A stretch of DNA of 7,006 nt, taken from Pseudomonadales bacterium. Lineage in GTDB: Bacteria > Pseudomonadota > Gammaproteobacteria > Pseudomonadales > Pseudohongiellaceae. The stretch spans positions 1-7,006 of the forward strand of contig JAKSCP010000038.1 of the NCBI GenBank assembly GCA_022360535.1, read 5' to 3'. Positions 1 through 5,466 of this stretch are shown here, one piece after another. Below the pieces are notes generated by a model. It had not been told where the DNA came from, ran no database searches, and saw only the letters and a list, made by a program, of their open reading frames with translations. The position numbers and the translations under genes are program-made. How positions within the stretch are numbered: position 1 is the first letter of the stretch; each line of letters opens with the position of its first letter.

Positions 1-1106
1 AGCAATGGCATCAGTGCTTCCGCGATCACCAAAGCTACCATTGTGGCAAACAAGGTCAGCAGAATAGACTCACCCAGGAATTGGAAGATTAACTCCCCGC
101 GTCGAGCTCCCAATGTCTTTCTCATGGCGACTTCACGGGAACGTTGGCTAGCTCTAGCCACGGTCAGAATCATGAAGTTGATTGCACCAATCAGCAGCAC
201 CAATACTGATATGGAAGAAAAGATCAGGATTGTAAGACGGGTGCCGCTAACCTCGGGCACAGTACGCCCGTCAAGTCTGATATTGGTAACCGGTTGTAGT
301 TCGAAACTGATGATCTCGCTGGCATCTTCCAGGCCCTGAATACCAAACCCTTGTGGAATAACGATGTTTTGCGCGGTGAACTCAGGGAACTGTGACTCCA
401 TAATTGCCCGGTTGTTTTCGCTCTCAATGAGCAAGAAGGTATGCATCGATTGGGAGAACCAGTTGTTGAAATAAGTGGGCTCTCGCTGAAATTCTGTTTC
501 ATCCAGCAGCGTTACAGCGGGTAGCGATAACATCGTGTTATCTGGGGTTCGATATACCCCGGTGACGCGATAGTCCTTAGTGGTTTCTCCGCGAACCATC
601 GTCAATATTTCGCCTACTGCAGACTCATTGCCGAACAGTCGAATCGCCAATTCGTCACTGAGTGCGATACTGTTGGTGTCTTGCAATGTGTCAGTGATGC
701 TTCCGGACATCACTTCCAAATCAAACAAGTCATTGAATTGCGGGTCTACCCATATAATTTCTTCATTGAATGCGTTGTTAGCGATCTTGATGTCCACATC
801 GATAGGCAGGGTGCGAGTGGCGGCTTCGTACTGGCCCCGGAAAAAACTATCCAGGCTTGGCAAGGCTCGGCCCGGCACCCAACCGGCGGTCACCGGCTCC
901 TGATTCGGTATGCTGAATGTCATATTCAGCCGATAAAGAGAACCGGCATTGGACCAGTGTTGATCATAAGAAAGCTCATCCCGAACAAACAAAGTGATCA
1001 GAACGCAGGCTGCCAAACCAACGGCCAGGCCAAAGATATTGATCAGGCTGTAGAGTCTGTTTTTCCACAAACTGTTTAACGCGGTTATTAAGTAATTTTT
1101 TAGCAT
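1..1106 (-). CDS. ABC transporter permease, FtsX/MacB type (C-terminal part beyond left edge)
   Basis: The minus-strand frame stays open from an ATG at 1106 to the window edge, giving 368 codons with no stop seen. The protein starts MLKNYLITALNSLWKNRLYS and then has a membrane segment at about residues 20-41. A large extracytoplasmic region follows (about 42-290, MacB_PCD-like). Two more membrane segments lie at about 291-315 and 339-364, separated by the cytoplasmic motif REVAMRKTLGA (324-334), typical of FtsX-family permeases. Relatives with this N-terminus usually have about 800 residues and two such cassettes, so roughly half is missing. It lies 47 nt downstream of the ATPase gene and is almost certainly its partner in the inner membrane. 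No clear ribosome binding site precedes the ATG. The substrate cannot be told; the family exports or extracts lipids, peptides or drugs, or senses envelope stress. Confidence 0.9.
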   Translation of the reverse strand, partial: MLKNYLITALNSLWKNRLYSLINIFGLAVGLAACVLITLFVRDELSYDQHWSNAGSLYRLNMTFSIPNQEPVTAGWVPGRALPSLDSFFRGQYEAATRTLPIDVDIKIANNAFNEEIIWVDPQFNDLFDLEVMSGSITDTLQDTNSIALSDELAIRLFGNESAVGEILTMVRGETTKDYRVTGVYRTPDNTMLSLPAVTLLDETEFQREPTYFNNWFSQSMHTFLLIESENNRAIMESQFPEFTAQNIVIPQGFGIQGLEDASEIISFELQPVTNIRLDGRTVPEVSGTRLTILIFSSISVLVLLIGAINFMILTVARASQRSREVAMRKTLGARRGELIFQFLGESILLTLFATMVALVIAEALMPL

Positions 1107-1153
1107 GATGTCATTTAGTTAATAGCGGAGTTTATGGATCTGTCATACAGTGA

Positions 1154-1867
1154 TTAAAGAAATTTGGACTCCCCTTGCGCTACTTCCAAATCTATTCGCT
1201 GATTTTCTGTAATTACAGCCCCATCCAAAAAGTTAATAATGCGTTGTGCAAAATCAGCATGAGAGGGACTATGGGTTACCATAATGATTGTTGAGCCTTC
1301 CTGATTAAGTCTTTGCAGCATTTCCATTACTTCCTGACCATTGGCGGAATCCAAGTTACCTGTAGGTTCGTCAGCAAGAATAAGGCCTTGGTTACCAACG
1401 ATGGCTCTGGCCACCGCAACTCGTTGTTGCTGTCCACCAGAAAGCTGGCTGGGCATATGACCAGACCGATGGGCAATACCAATTTTGTCCATTACTGCAT
1501 TAACGCGGTCACGGCGCTCTGCCGCTGTAATACCATGGTAGAGAAGTGCCAACTCAATGTTCTGAAAAACTGAAAGCTCTTCAATTAGATTGAACGATTG
1601 AAAAATGAAACCGATATTGTGTTTGTGAATATCACTTAGCTTTGATTCATCGTAGGCAGCGACGTCTTCGTCGTTGAAAAAGTAGTTTCCCGAATCGGGT
1701 GTATCCAGCATACCGATTACATTTAGCAGAGTTGATTTTCCACATCCGGAGGGACCCATGATTGCAACAAACTCACCTTGCTGAATCTCAATGTTGACAC
1801 TATCGAGCGCGGTGGTTTCGACATTATCCGCTCGGTAAGTCTTTACAATATCGTGCAGTTTGAGCAT
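1154..1867 (-). CDS. ABC transporter ATP-binding protein, LolD/MacB type
   Basis: This is a 237-residue cytoplasmic ATPase that would drive the adjacent FtsX-type permease. All motifs are intact: Walker A GPSGCGKST (38-46), Q-loop Q90, signature LSGGQ (142-146), Walker B LILADEP (162-168, catalytic E167), D-loop NLDS (171-174) and switch histidine H199. Length and motif spacing fit the LolD/MacB/SalX group. I chose the ATG at 1867 because GGAGAGGA lies just upstream (1879-1872). An in-frame TTG at 1894 would add nine residues but has no ribosome binding site. The gene is the first of a minus-strand operon with the permease. A sigma-54 promoter about 200 nt upstream and paired dyads further up suggest control by the divergent NtrC-type regulator. 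No adaptor (HlyD/MacA) gene is visible; one could lie beyond the left edge. Confidence 0.95.
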   Translation of the reverse strand: MLKLHDIVKTYRADNVETTALDSVNIEIQQGEFVAIMGPSGCGKSTLLNVIGMLDTPDSGNYFFNDEDVAAYDESKLSDIHKHNIGFIFQSFNLIEELSVFQNIELALLYHGITAAERRDRVNAVMDKIGIAHRSGHMPSQLSGGQQQRVAVARAIVGNQGLILADEPTGNLDSANGQEVMEMLQRLNQEGSTIIMVTHSPSHADFAQRIINFLDGAVITENQRIDLEVAQGESKFL

Positions 1868-2069
1868 TCGTTCCTCTCCATTGCTGTTCCCCAATCTCTA
1901 TTCCCGACTACTTTGCTGGCAGCCTGATATGCATCTGCCAATTCACATTTCCAACATTGCTTGGTTGTGTCGTCTCCATGACATGGACGCAACTAACGCG
2001 AATAGGTAACCGAATTTATTTTTACTCCGTCTACTTAGAAGGCAGCCCCAGAACAGCTTTCTTTCTCCT
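1868..2069 (-). other. Long 5' leader of the ABC operon
   Basis: If transcription starts 12 nt after the -12 element of the sigma-54 promoter (about 2069), the mRNA carries about 202 untranslated nt before the ATG at 1867. The leader holds a dyad TGGCAG/CTGCCA (1917-1922 and 1935-1940, 12-nt loop). It also holds a bulged dyad around 1964-1993, with outer arms GTTG/CAAC and inner CCATG/CATGG. A 13-codon minus-strand reading frame (ATG at 1983, stop at 1943) lies inside it but has no ribosome binding site. I recognise no known riboswitch. The segment 1898-1905 (GGGAATAG on the mRNA) is complementary to the candidate small RNA. Confidence 0.5.
1872..1879 (-). promoter_or_regulatory. Ribosome binding site of the ABC ATPase gene
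   Basis: GGAGAGGA on the minus strand ends 4 nt before the ATG at 1867, and its GGAG part sits 8 nt away. It decides between this ATG and the upstream in-frame TTG at 1894. The predicted small RNA at 5027-5110 contains UCUCUCCA, which can pair with this site. Confidence 0.8.
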
Positions 2070-2079
2070 TTATAAGTAG

Positions 2080-2096
2080 CGCAATACCCATGCCAG
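2080..2096 (-). promoter_or_regulatory. Sigma-54 (-24/-12) promoter of the ABC operon
   Basis: The minus strand reads CTGGCATGGGTATTGCG. It has the invariant GG and GC separated by exactly 10 nt (GG at 2094-2093, GC at 2082-2081) and matches the consensus TGGCAC-N5-TTGC at nearly every conserved base. The predicted start is near 2069. It is directed toward the ABC ATPase and lies opposite a gene for a sigma-54 activator. Two enhancer-like dyads centre about 99 and 120 bp upstream of the start, the usual distance for NtrC-type activation. Confidence 0.85.
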
Positions 2097-2159
2097 ACAC
2101 GTAACTCATTAATATCTCGCGCTTTTTGAGAAGAAGCTGTTATGGATTGGCATTCCAAC

Positions 2160-2175
2160 TGTACATTAATGAACA
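2160..2175. promoter_or_regulatory. Enhancer-like dyad 1, putative site for the NtrC-type regulator
   Basis: TGTACATTAATGAACA is a near-perfect palindrome; its 8-nt half-sites differ at one position. It matches dyad 2 at 12 of 16 positions and starts exactly 21 bp from it, two helical turns. This phasing is typical of paired activator dimers at sigma-54 enhancers. Assignment to the regulator at 2221-3648 is inferred from position. Confidence 0.65.
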
Positions 2176-2180
2176 CTTTT

Positions 2181-2196
2181 TGTACGTTATCGTACA
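2181..2196. promoter_or_regulatory. Enhancer-like dyad 2, putative site for the NtrC-type regulator
   Basis: TGTACGTTATCGTACA has perfect 6-bp arms (TGTACG/CGTACA) around TTAT. Together with dyad 1 and the copy at 5307-5322 it defines a shared pattern TGTWC-N6-GWACA. It lies about 120 bp upstream of the predicted ABC operon start and only 24 bp before the regulator's own start codon, so bound regulator could also affect its own expression. Confidence 0.7.
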
Positions 2197-2220
2197 GTTT
2201 AACAAGCAAAGGATCTGCCC

Positions 2221-3648
2221 ATGGCAGCGCAAAAAGCCAAGCTCCTTATAGTGGACGACGATCAGGACATCCTGGTTGCCGCCAAGTATCTGTTGCTACG
2301 GCATTACACCGATGTGGTGGTTTGTGATCGGCCCGAAGGTATTCCCAAGTTGATGGAACAACACAACTTCGATGTGATCCTGCTGGATATGAATTTCCAC
2401 CCTGGAGATTCCGATGGCGGAGCTGGTTTCTCCTGGCTGGCGAAGATATTGCAGATCAAGCCTGACTCCGTGGTTATCACTATCACCGCTCACGGCAGTG
2501 TTGAAGTAGCAGTAGAAGCAATGAAAAGAGGAGCGACCGATTACGTTGCCAAGCCATGGGACAATCAAAAGTTATTGGCAACTGTGTCTGCGGCAATGCA
2601 ACTAAGTCAGAGCCGCAACGAAGCGGCTCAGCTCCGTCACAACAATAGGGCGCTAAGAGAGGCCAGCACTCGCAACAGTGACACTATTCTGGGGAACAGC
2701 CCAGCTATTCGACAGGTTATGAATTTGATCAATCGGGCCGGCCCGACCGACGCCAATGTTCTAATACTTGGAGAAAACGGCACGGGGAAAGAATTGGTGG
2801 CGATGGAGATTCATCAACAATCTAAACGCAAAGATAATGTATTTATTTCCGTGGATATGGGTGCCATTACGGAATCTCTTTTCGAATCAGAACTGTTCGG
2901 CCACGTTAAAGGGGCGTTTACAGGAGCAAAAGATAATCGGGTAGGTTATTTGGAAGCTGCAAATTCAGGAAGCCTCTTTCTTGATGAAGTTGGAAATCTC
3001 CCATTACATCTACAGGCGAAACTGTTATCTGTCCTGGAAAAAAGAGAAGTATCACCCGTGGGGGCAACTACTTCGTCAGCTATCGATGTGCGCGTGATCG
3101 CTGCCACTAATATGCCATTGGAACGCCTGAAAGATCCCCGTTATTTTCGGCAGGACCTGTTATTTAGATTAAATACGGTAGAGATTTCTCTGCCCGCGCT
3201 AAGAGAACGTGCGGAGGACATCTCGACGATAGCAAGGCATTTTGTTGAATTGTATTGTCGTAAATATGACAAAGTTCTCAAACAGCTTAGCCCCAGCGCG
3301 ATTGAAGCTTTGGTTCACTACCGCTGGCCAGGTAACGTCAGAGCTTTGCGCCACGCTATAGAACGCGCGGTGATTCTTTCAACCTCGGATACATTGGAGC
3401 CAAAAGATTTCCAATTCGATCAGGAATATCCTGGCTACAAAGTTGAAACGGAAAAGGCTTTAGATGGCGACGCGTTACTACCGAACACAGCAGATATTGG
3501 TGAGCAAAACCTAAATCTGAAACAAGTTGAATATAGAACTATTGTGTTAGCACTGAAGAAGCATGACTACAACATCAGTCAGACTGCTAGAGAGCTAGGT
3601 TTAACCCGCGCCGCGTTATACAGAAGGATGGAAAAATATGGTATTTAA
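2221..3648 (+). CDS. Sigma-54-dependent response regulator (NtrC family)
   Basis: This 475-residue cytoplasmic DNA-binding activator has three domains. The receiver (about 7-125) has acidic residues D12-D14, phosphoacceptor D56, T89 and K111. It carries a short insertion just after D56 (FHPGDSDGGAG), which I associate with regulators next to ABC permeases. The AAA+ domain (about 155-385) has Walker A GENGTGKE (184-191), an intact GAFTGA sigma-54 contact loop (231-236), Walker B SLFLDE (251-256), ATN sensor I (295-297) and RWPGNVRAL sensor II (368-376). A Fis-type helix-turn-helix ends the protein (about 446-475). The ATG at 2221 has AAAGGA 7 nt upstream. The gene overlaps the kinase gene by 11 nt, so the two are translated together. 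It is divergent from the ABC operon, whose sigma-54 promoter and dyads lie in the shared gap, making it the likely activator. No sigma-70 promoter for it is obvious. Confidence 0.96.
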   Translation: MAAQKAKLLIVDDDQDILVAAKYLLLRHYTDVVVCDRPEGIPKLMEQHNFDVILLDMNFHPGDSDGGAGFSWLAKILQIKPDSVVITITAHGSVEVAVEAMKRGATDYVAKPWDNQKLLATVSAAMQLSQSRNEAAQLRHNNRALREASTRNSDTILGNSPAIRQVMNLINRAGPTDANVLILGENGTGKELVAMEIHQQSKRKDNVFISVDMGAITESLFESELFGHVKGAFTGAKDNRVGYLEAANSGSLFLDEVGNLPLHLQAKLLSVLEKREVSPVGATTSSAIDVRVIAATNMPLERLKDPRYFRQDLLFRLNTVEISLPALRERAEDISTIARHFVELYCRKYDKVLKQLSPSAIEALVHYRWPGNVRALRHAIERAVILSTSDTLEPKDFQFDQEYPGYKVETEKALDGDALLPNTADIGEQNLNLKQVEYRTIVLALKKHDYNISQTARELGLTRAALYRRMEKYGI

Positions 3649-4990
3649 TCGATTTGGCATACAACTGTTATTCCGATTTTGCCTGATGGCGATAGGTATC
3701 TATTGCTTTATCTATTTATTTAACAGTCCCCGATTCCATGCTGCCACTCTATTTAGTTTTTTGGTGTTGTCAGTGATGGCTTATGAACTTTGGTTCTATA
3801 TCAATAAAACCAATCATGAGCTCTCCCGTTTTCTTTCGGCCGCCCGCTATTCTGATTTCAACCAACAATTTGAATTTGATGATATAGGCGGAGGCTTTAA
3901 GGACCTGGGCGAGACTTTCACTGGAATTCTGGACAAATTGAGCGAACAAAAAAAGTCGCAGGAAGTTCAAATTAGGCATCTATCTGCTGTGGTTGAGCAC
4001 GTTCCTACCCCTCTTTTATCAGTACTTCCCAATGGTGGCGTGGTATTGAGAAACAGCGCAGCAAGACGCCTATTCGGATCCGTGGCTATACTCCATGTGG
4101 ATGACCTTCAACAGTTTGGTGATGAGTTCTATCAACAAATTATCAGCGCCAGAACGGGCGACAAGAGGCTTGTGAAATTTACCGCGGAGGGCCTGGAATC
4201 ACAATTGGCACTATGCGTTGCCAAAGTCAGTTCGGCAGGGAAGGCTGAGCGGCTGGTAAGCCTGCAAGACATCGGTACCGAACTGGAATCCACTAAACTA
4301 AAGGCGTGGCAGGACCTCTCCAAGGTATTGACTCACGAAATAATGAATTCAATCACCCCAATAGCCTCATTATCTCAAACCATAGTAGATCTCGTTGACG
4401 ATACCGACAAACAACTGGGCGAAAACACTTCTGGCAAGAGATCACTTGAGGATATCGGCGAGGCTGCAGCAACGGTAGCTCGTAGGTCACGCAGCCTTAT
4501 GCAATTTGTGTCAAATTATAGGAAACTGACGAAGCTTCCAGAGCCAGAAAAATCAACTTTGTCATTGCAGGCATTATTCGATCACGCCATTCGCACTATG
4601 GACGCTGCGTTCGATAACCGCTCTGTGCGAATAGTTTCATCGGTATCCCCTGCCAGTCTCCAGATCTACGCCGATCGAGAAATGATCGAACAAACACTAA
4701 TTAACCTCATTCGGAATTCAATGCAGGCGTTAACACACAACGAGGACGGATTGGTTCAGATTTCCGCATTTCTCACCTCAAGAGGGAAAGTGGCTATCGA
4801 AGTTACCGACAACGGCCCTGGCATTGATATCAAGCTAATCAACAAAATCTTTGTTCCCTACTTCACTACAAGACCGGAAGGAAGTGGCATCGGGCTGGCA
4901 CTCGCTCGTCAGGTCATGATTGCACATAACGGATCGATTAGCGCATCAAATATGGAGACTGGTGGCTGTAAGTTTGTTCTAGCATTCTAG
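3638..4990 (+). CDS. Membrane sensor histidine kinase, partner of the NtrC-type regulator
   Basis: This 450-residue kinase has two membrane segments at about 10-29 and 36-56, joined by only some six to eight residues, so there is practically no extracytoplasmic sensor. A PAS-like region follows (about 110-210). The phosphoacceptor H233 lies in LTHEIMNSITPI. The ATPase domain (about 310-450) has the N-box NLIRNSMQAL (356-365), G1 DNGPGI (391-396), the F-box around FVPYFTT (405-411) and G2 GSGIGLAL (415-422). All catalytic residues look intact. The start at 3638 overlaps the end of the regulator gene, with AGAAGGA 9 nt upstream, so translational coupling is likely. The kinase should phosphorylate D56 of the upstream regulator. 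The missing sensor domain suggests it reads a membrane signal or the transporter itself; that part is inference. Confidence 0.95.
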   Translation: MVFNRFGIQLLFRFCLMAIGIYCFIYLFNSPRFHAATLFSFLVLSVMAYELWFYINKTNHELSRFLSAARYSDFNQQFEFDDIGGGFKDLGETFTGILDKLSEQKKSQEVQIRHLSAVVEHVPTPLLSVLPNGGVVLRNSAARRLFGSVAILHVDDLQQFGDEFYQQIISARTGDKRLVKFTAEGLESQLALCVAKVSSAGKAERLVSLQDIGTELESTKLKAWQDLSKVLTHEIMNSITPIASLSQTIVDLVDDTDKQLGENTSGKRSLEDIGEAAATVARRSRSLMQFVSNYRKLTKLPEPEKSTLSLQALFDHAIRTMDAAFDNRSVRIVSSVSPASLQIYADREMIEQTLINLIRNSMQALTHNEDGLVQISAFLTSRGKVAIEVTDNGPGIDIKLINKIFVPYFTTRPEGSGIGLALARQVMIAHNGSISASNMETGGCKFVLAF

Positions 4991-5026
4991 AATCCGTTTC
5001 TGAGCGTTATCTTAAAAGACTATGCG

Positions 5027-5050
5027 AAAAAAAGTTGCCCTGCCGGCAAC
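5027..5050 (-). terminator. Intrinsic terminator, minus strand
   Basis: On the minus strand a perfect 6-bp GC-rich stem GTTGCC/GGCAAC with a 5-nt loop is followed directly by seven T (5033-5027). It works only in this direction, since on the plus strand the A-run comes before the hairpin. The nearest minus-strand protein gene ends about 420 bp away, so a closer transcript, the candidate small RNA, is the natural user. Confidence 0.85.
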
Positions 5051-5110
5051 TGGGAATAGTTTGGACAGAACAACTCAATAGTGGAGAGATCGTTAGCTTC
5101 AACGTCTCTT
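5027..5110 (-). ncRNA. Candidate sigma-54-driven small RNA, about 84 nt
   Basis: No protein frame accounts for this stretch, but it has all parts of a trans-acting small RNA. The sigma-54 element at 5121-5137 predicts a start at 5110. A 5' hairpin begins at the second base: arms AGAGACGTT and AACG-T-TCTCT with one bulged base, 9 bp, loop 5095-5100. About 34 nt without evident structure follow (5084-5051). The unit ends in a 6-bp terminator hairpin and a run of seven T. Known sigma-54 small RNAs near NtrC-type regulators (Qrr with LuxO, GlmY with GlrR) have a similar layout, but I see no Qrr core sequence, and its size and position do not fit GlmY. The unit lies downstream of and antisense to the kinase operon's 3' region. 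The open segment can pair with the ABC leader. Expression is not shown by sequence alone. Confidence 0.6.
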
Positions 5111-5120
5111 CTATTTCTAA

Positions 5121-5137
5121 CGCAAAAGGTATGCCAC
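5121..5137 (-). promoter_or_regulatory. Sigma-54 (-24/-12) promoter of the candidate small RNA
   Basis: The minus strand reads GTGGCATACCTTTTGCG, with GG at 5135-5134 and GC at 5123-5122, spaced exactly 10 nt. It shares 12 of 17 positions with the ABC operon promoter, including TGGCAT and TTGCG. The expected start at 5110 falls one base before the 5' hairpin. There is no minus-strand protein gene for it to serve before the terminator at 5050-5027. Confidence 0.7.
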
Positions 5138-5167
5138 CCCATAGAAAATCGGGCTTTTATCTTTTAC

Positions 5168-5186
5168 TTGGCATTTAATGAGCAAT
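5168..5186 (+). promoter_or_regulatory. Weaker sigma-54-like element, plus strand
   Basis: TTGGCATTTAATGAGCAAT has GG (5170-5171) and GC (5182-5183) with the correct 10-nt spacing and a good TTGGCA -24 half. The -12 half is GAGC instead of TTGC, which is a weak match. It is divergent from the small-RNA promoter at 5121-5137. The predicted start is near 5195, just ahead of a structured segment. It could be chance. Confidence 0.35.
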
Positions 5187-5194
5187 TCGTATCT

Positions 5195-5301
5195 CTAAGG
5201 CTTCACATTGTATCTAGTTGGAACAACTGAACGTTTCAAAATGAAACTAAATGTGAATGTAGTTCTTGAGAAACTCTGCTGGTAAAAGAACCTATTTTTT
5301 T
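5195..5301 (+). ncRNA. Possible second structured RNA (speculative)
   Basis: Nested perfect inverted repeats would fold as a three-way junction. The outer stem is TTCACATT/AATGTGAA (5202-5209 with 5250-5257). It encloses AGTTG-GAA-CAACT (5216-5228) and GTTTCA-AAA-TGAAAC (5233-5247). A further stem GTTCTT/AAGAAC (5262-5267 with 5286-5291) precedes seven T (5295-5301), resembling a weak terminator. A sigma-54-like element lies upstream at the right distance. The stems are AT-rich and could be chance or DNA-level sites, and either strand could be the functional one. Confidence 0.25.
5262..5301 (+). terminator. Weak intrinsic terminator candidate
   Basis: A 6-bp AT-rich stem GTTCTT/AAGAAC with an 18-nt loop (holding GAG-AAA-CTC) is followed after CTA by seven T. 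The long loop and low stability make it weak. It could end a short plus-strand RNA or read-through from the kinase gene. Confidence 0.35.
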
Positions 5302-5306
5302 AGATC

Positions 5307-5322
5307 TGTTCAATTTCGAACA
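5307..5322. promoter_or_regulatory. Third enhancer-like dyad, next to the small-RNA promoters
   Basis: TGTTCAATTTCGAACA fits TGTWC-N6-GWACA, the pattern of the two dyads upstream of the ABC operon. It lies inside a larger inverted repeat: TTTAGATCTGTTC (5299-5311) pairs with the right arm at 5318-5332 apart from two extra bases. Its centre is about 205 bp upstream of the predicted minus-strand small-RNA start, within enhancer range, and about 120 bp downstream of the weaker plus-strand start. A role as regulator binding site is inferred from its similarity to the other two. Confidence 0.55.
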
Positions 5323-5332
5323 GATATCTAAA

Positions 5333-5466
5333 GTGTCATAAATACCAGCAATGCCTGAGGCAGCGAGAGACAAGTGGCAGCCAAACAGAAAAGTGGACTC
5401 GAAAAATTTGTCGGCGTAAAATTCATTGAGAACAACATGCCAACGGAATATGAAATAACGATGGCA
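5333..5466. other. Intergenic stretch with no supported feature
   Basis: This short gap precedes the hydrolase stop codon. Plus-strand frames of 22 codons (5351-5419) and 17 codons (from 5436) lack ribosome binding sites. A 4-bp stem TGCC/GGCA near 5352-5362 has no T-run, so no terminator for the hydrolase gene is evident here. Confidence 0.5.

Noticed and set aside
681..1079. Plus-strand open frames of 98-132 codons across 43-1079
   Set aside because: They are antisense to the continuous permease frame, which encodes a coherent FtsX-type protein; the plus-strand products have no recognisable features.
1868..1894. Nine-residue longer ATPase start at TTG 1894
   Set aside because: No ribosome binding site lies upstream, the extension resembles no family N-terminus, and the ATG at 1867 has a strong GGAGAGGA.
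1943..2209. Minus-strand 88-codon open frame upstream of the ABC ATPase
   Set aside because: It begins upstream of the sigma-54 promoter and spans the dyads, promoter and leader. It has no ribosome binding site and no recognisable domain.
4977..4992. TTCTAG-CATT-CTAGAA hairpin at the kinase stop codon as a terminator
   Set aside because: The stem is short and AT-rich, with no T-run after it.
5083..5119. Plus-strand hairpin followed by TTCTATTTCT as terminator of the kinase operon
   Set aside because: The T-run is interrupted and the stem contains a bulge. The same bases fit better as the 5' hairpin of the minus-strand small RNA, although a secondary terminating role cannot be excluded.
5351..5419. 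Plus-strand 22-codon frame starting ATGCCTGAGGCA
   Set aside because: No ribosome binding site, no known peptide, and length well within chance.
4991..5466. CRISPR array or insertion sequence in the repeat-rich gap
   Set aside because: The repeats are inverted and all different; there are no regular direct repeats, spacers, transposase fragments or terminal repeats with target duplications.
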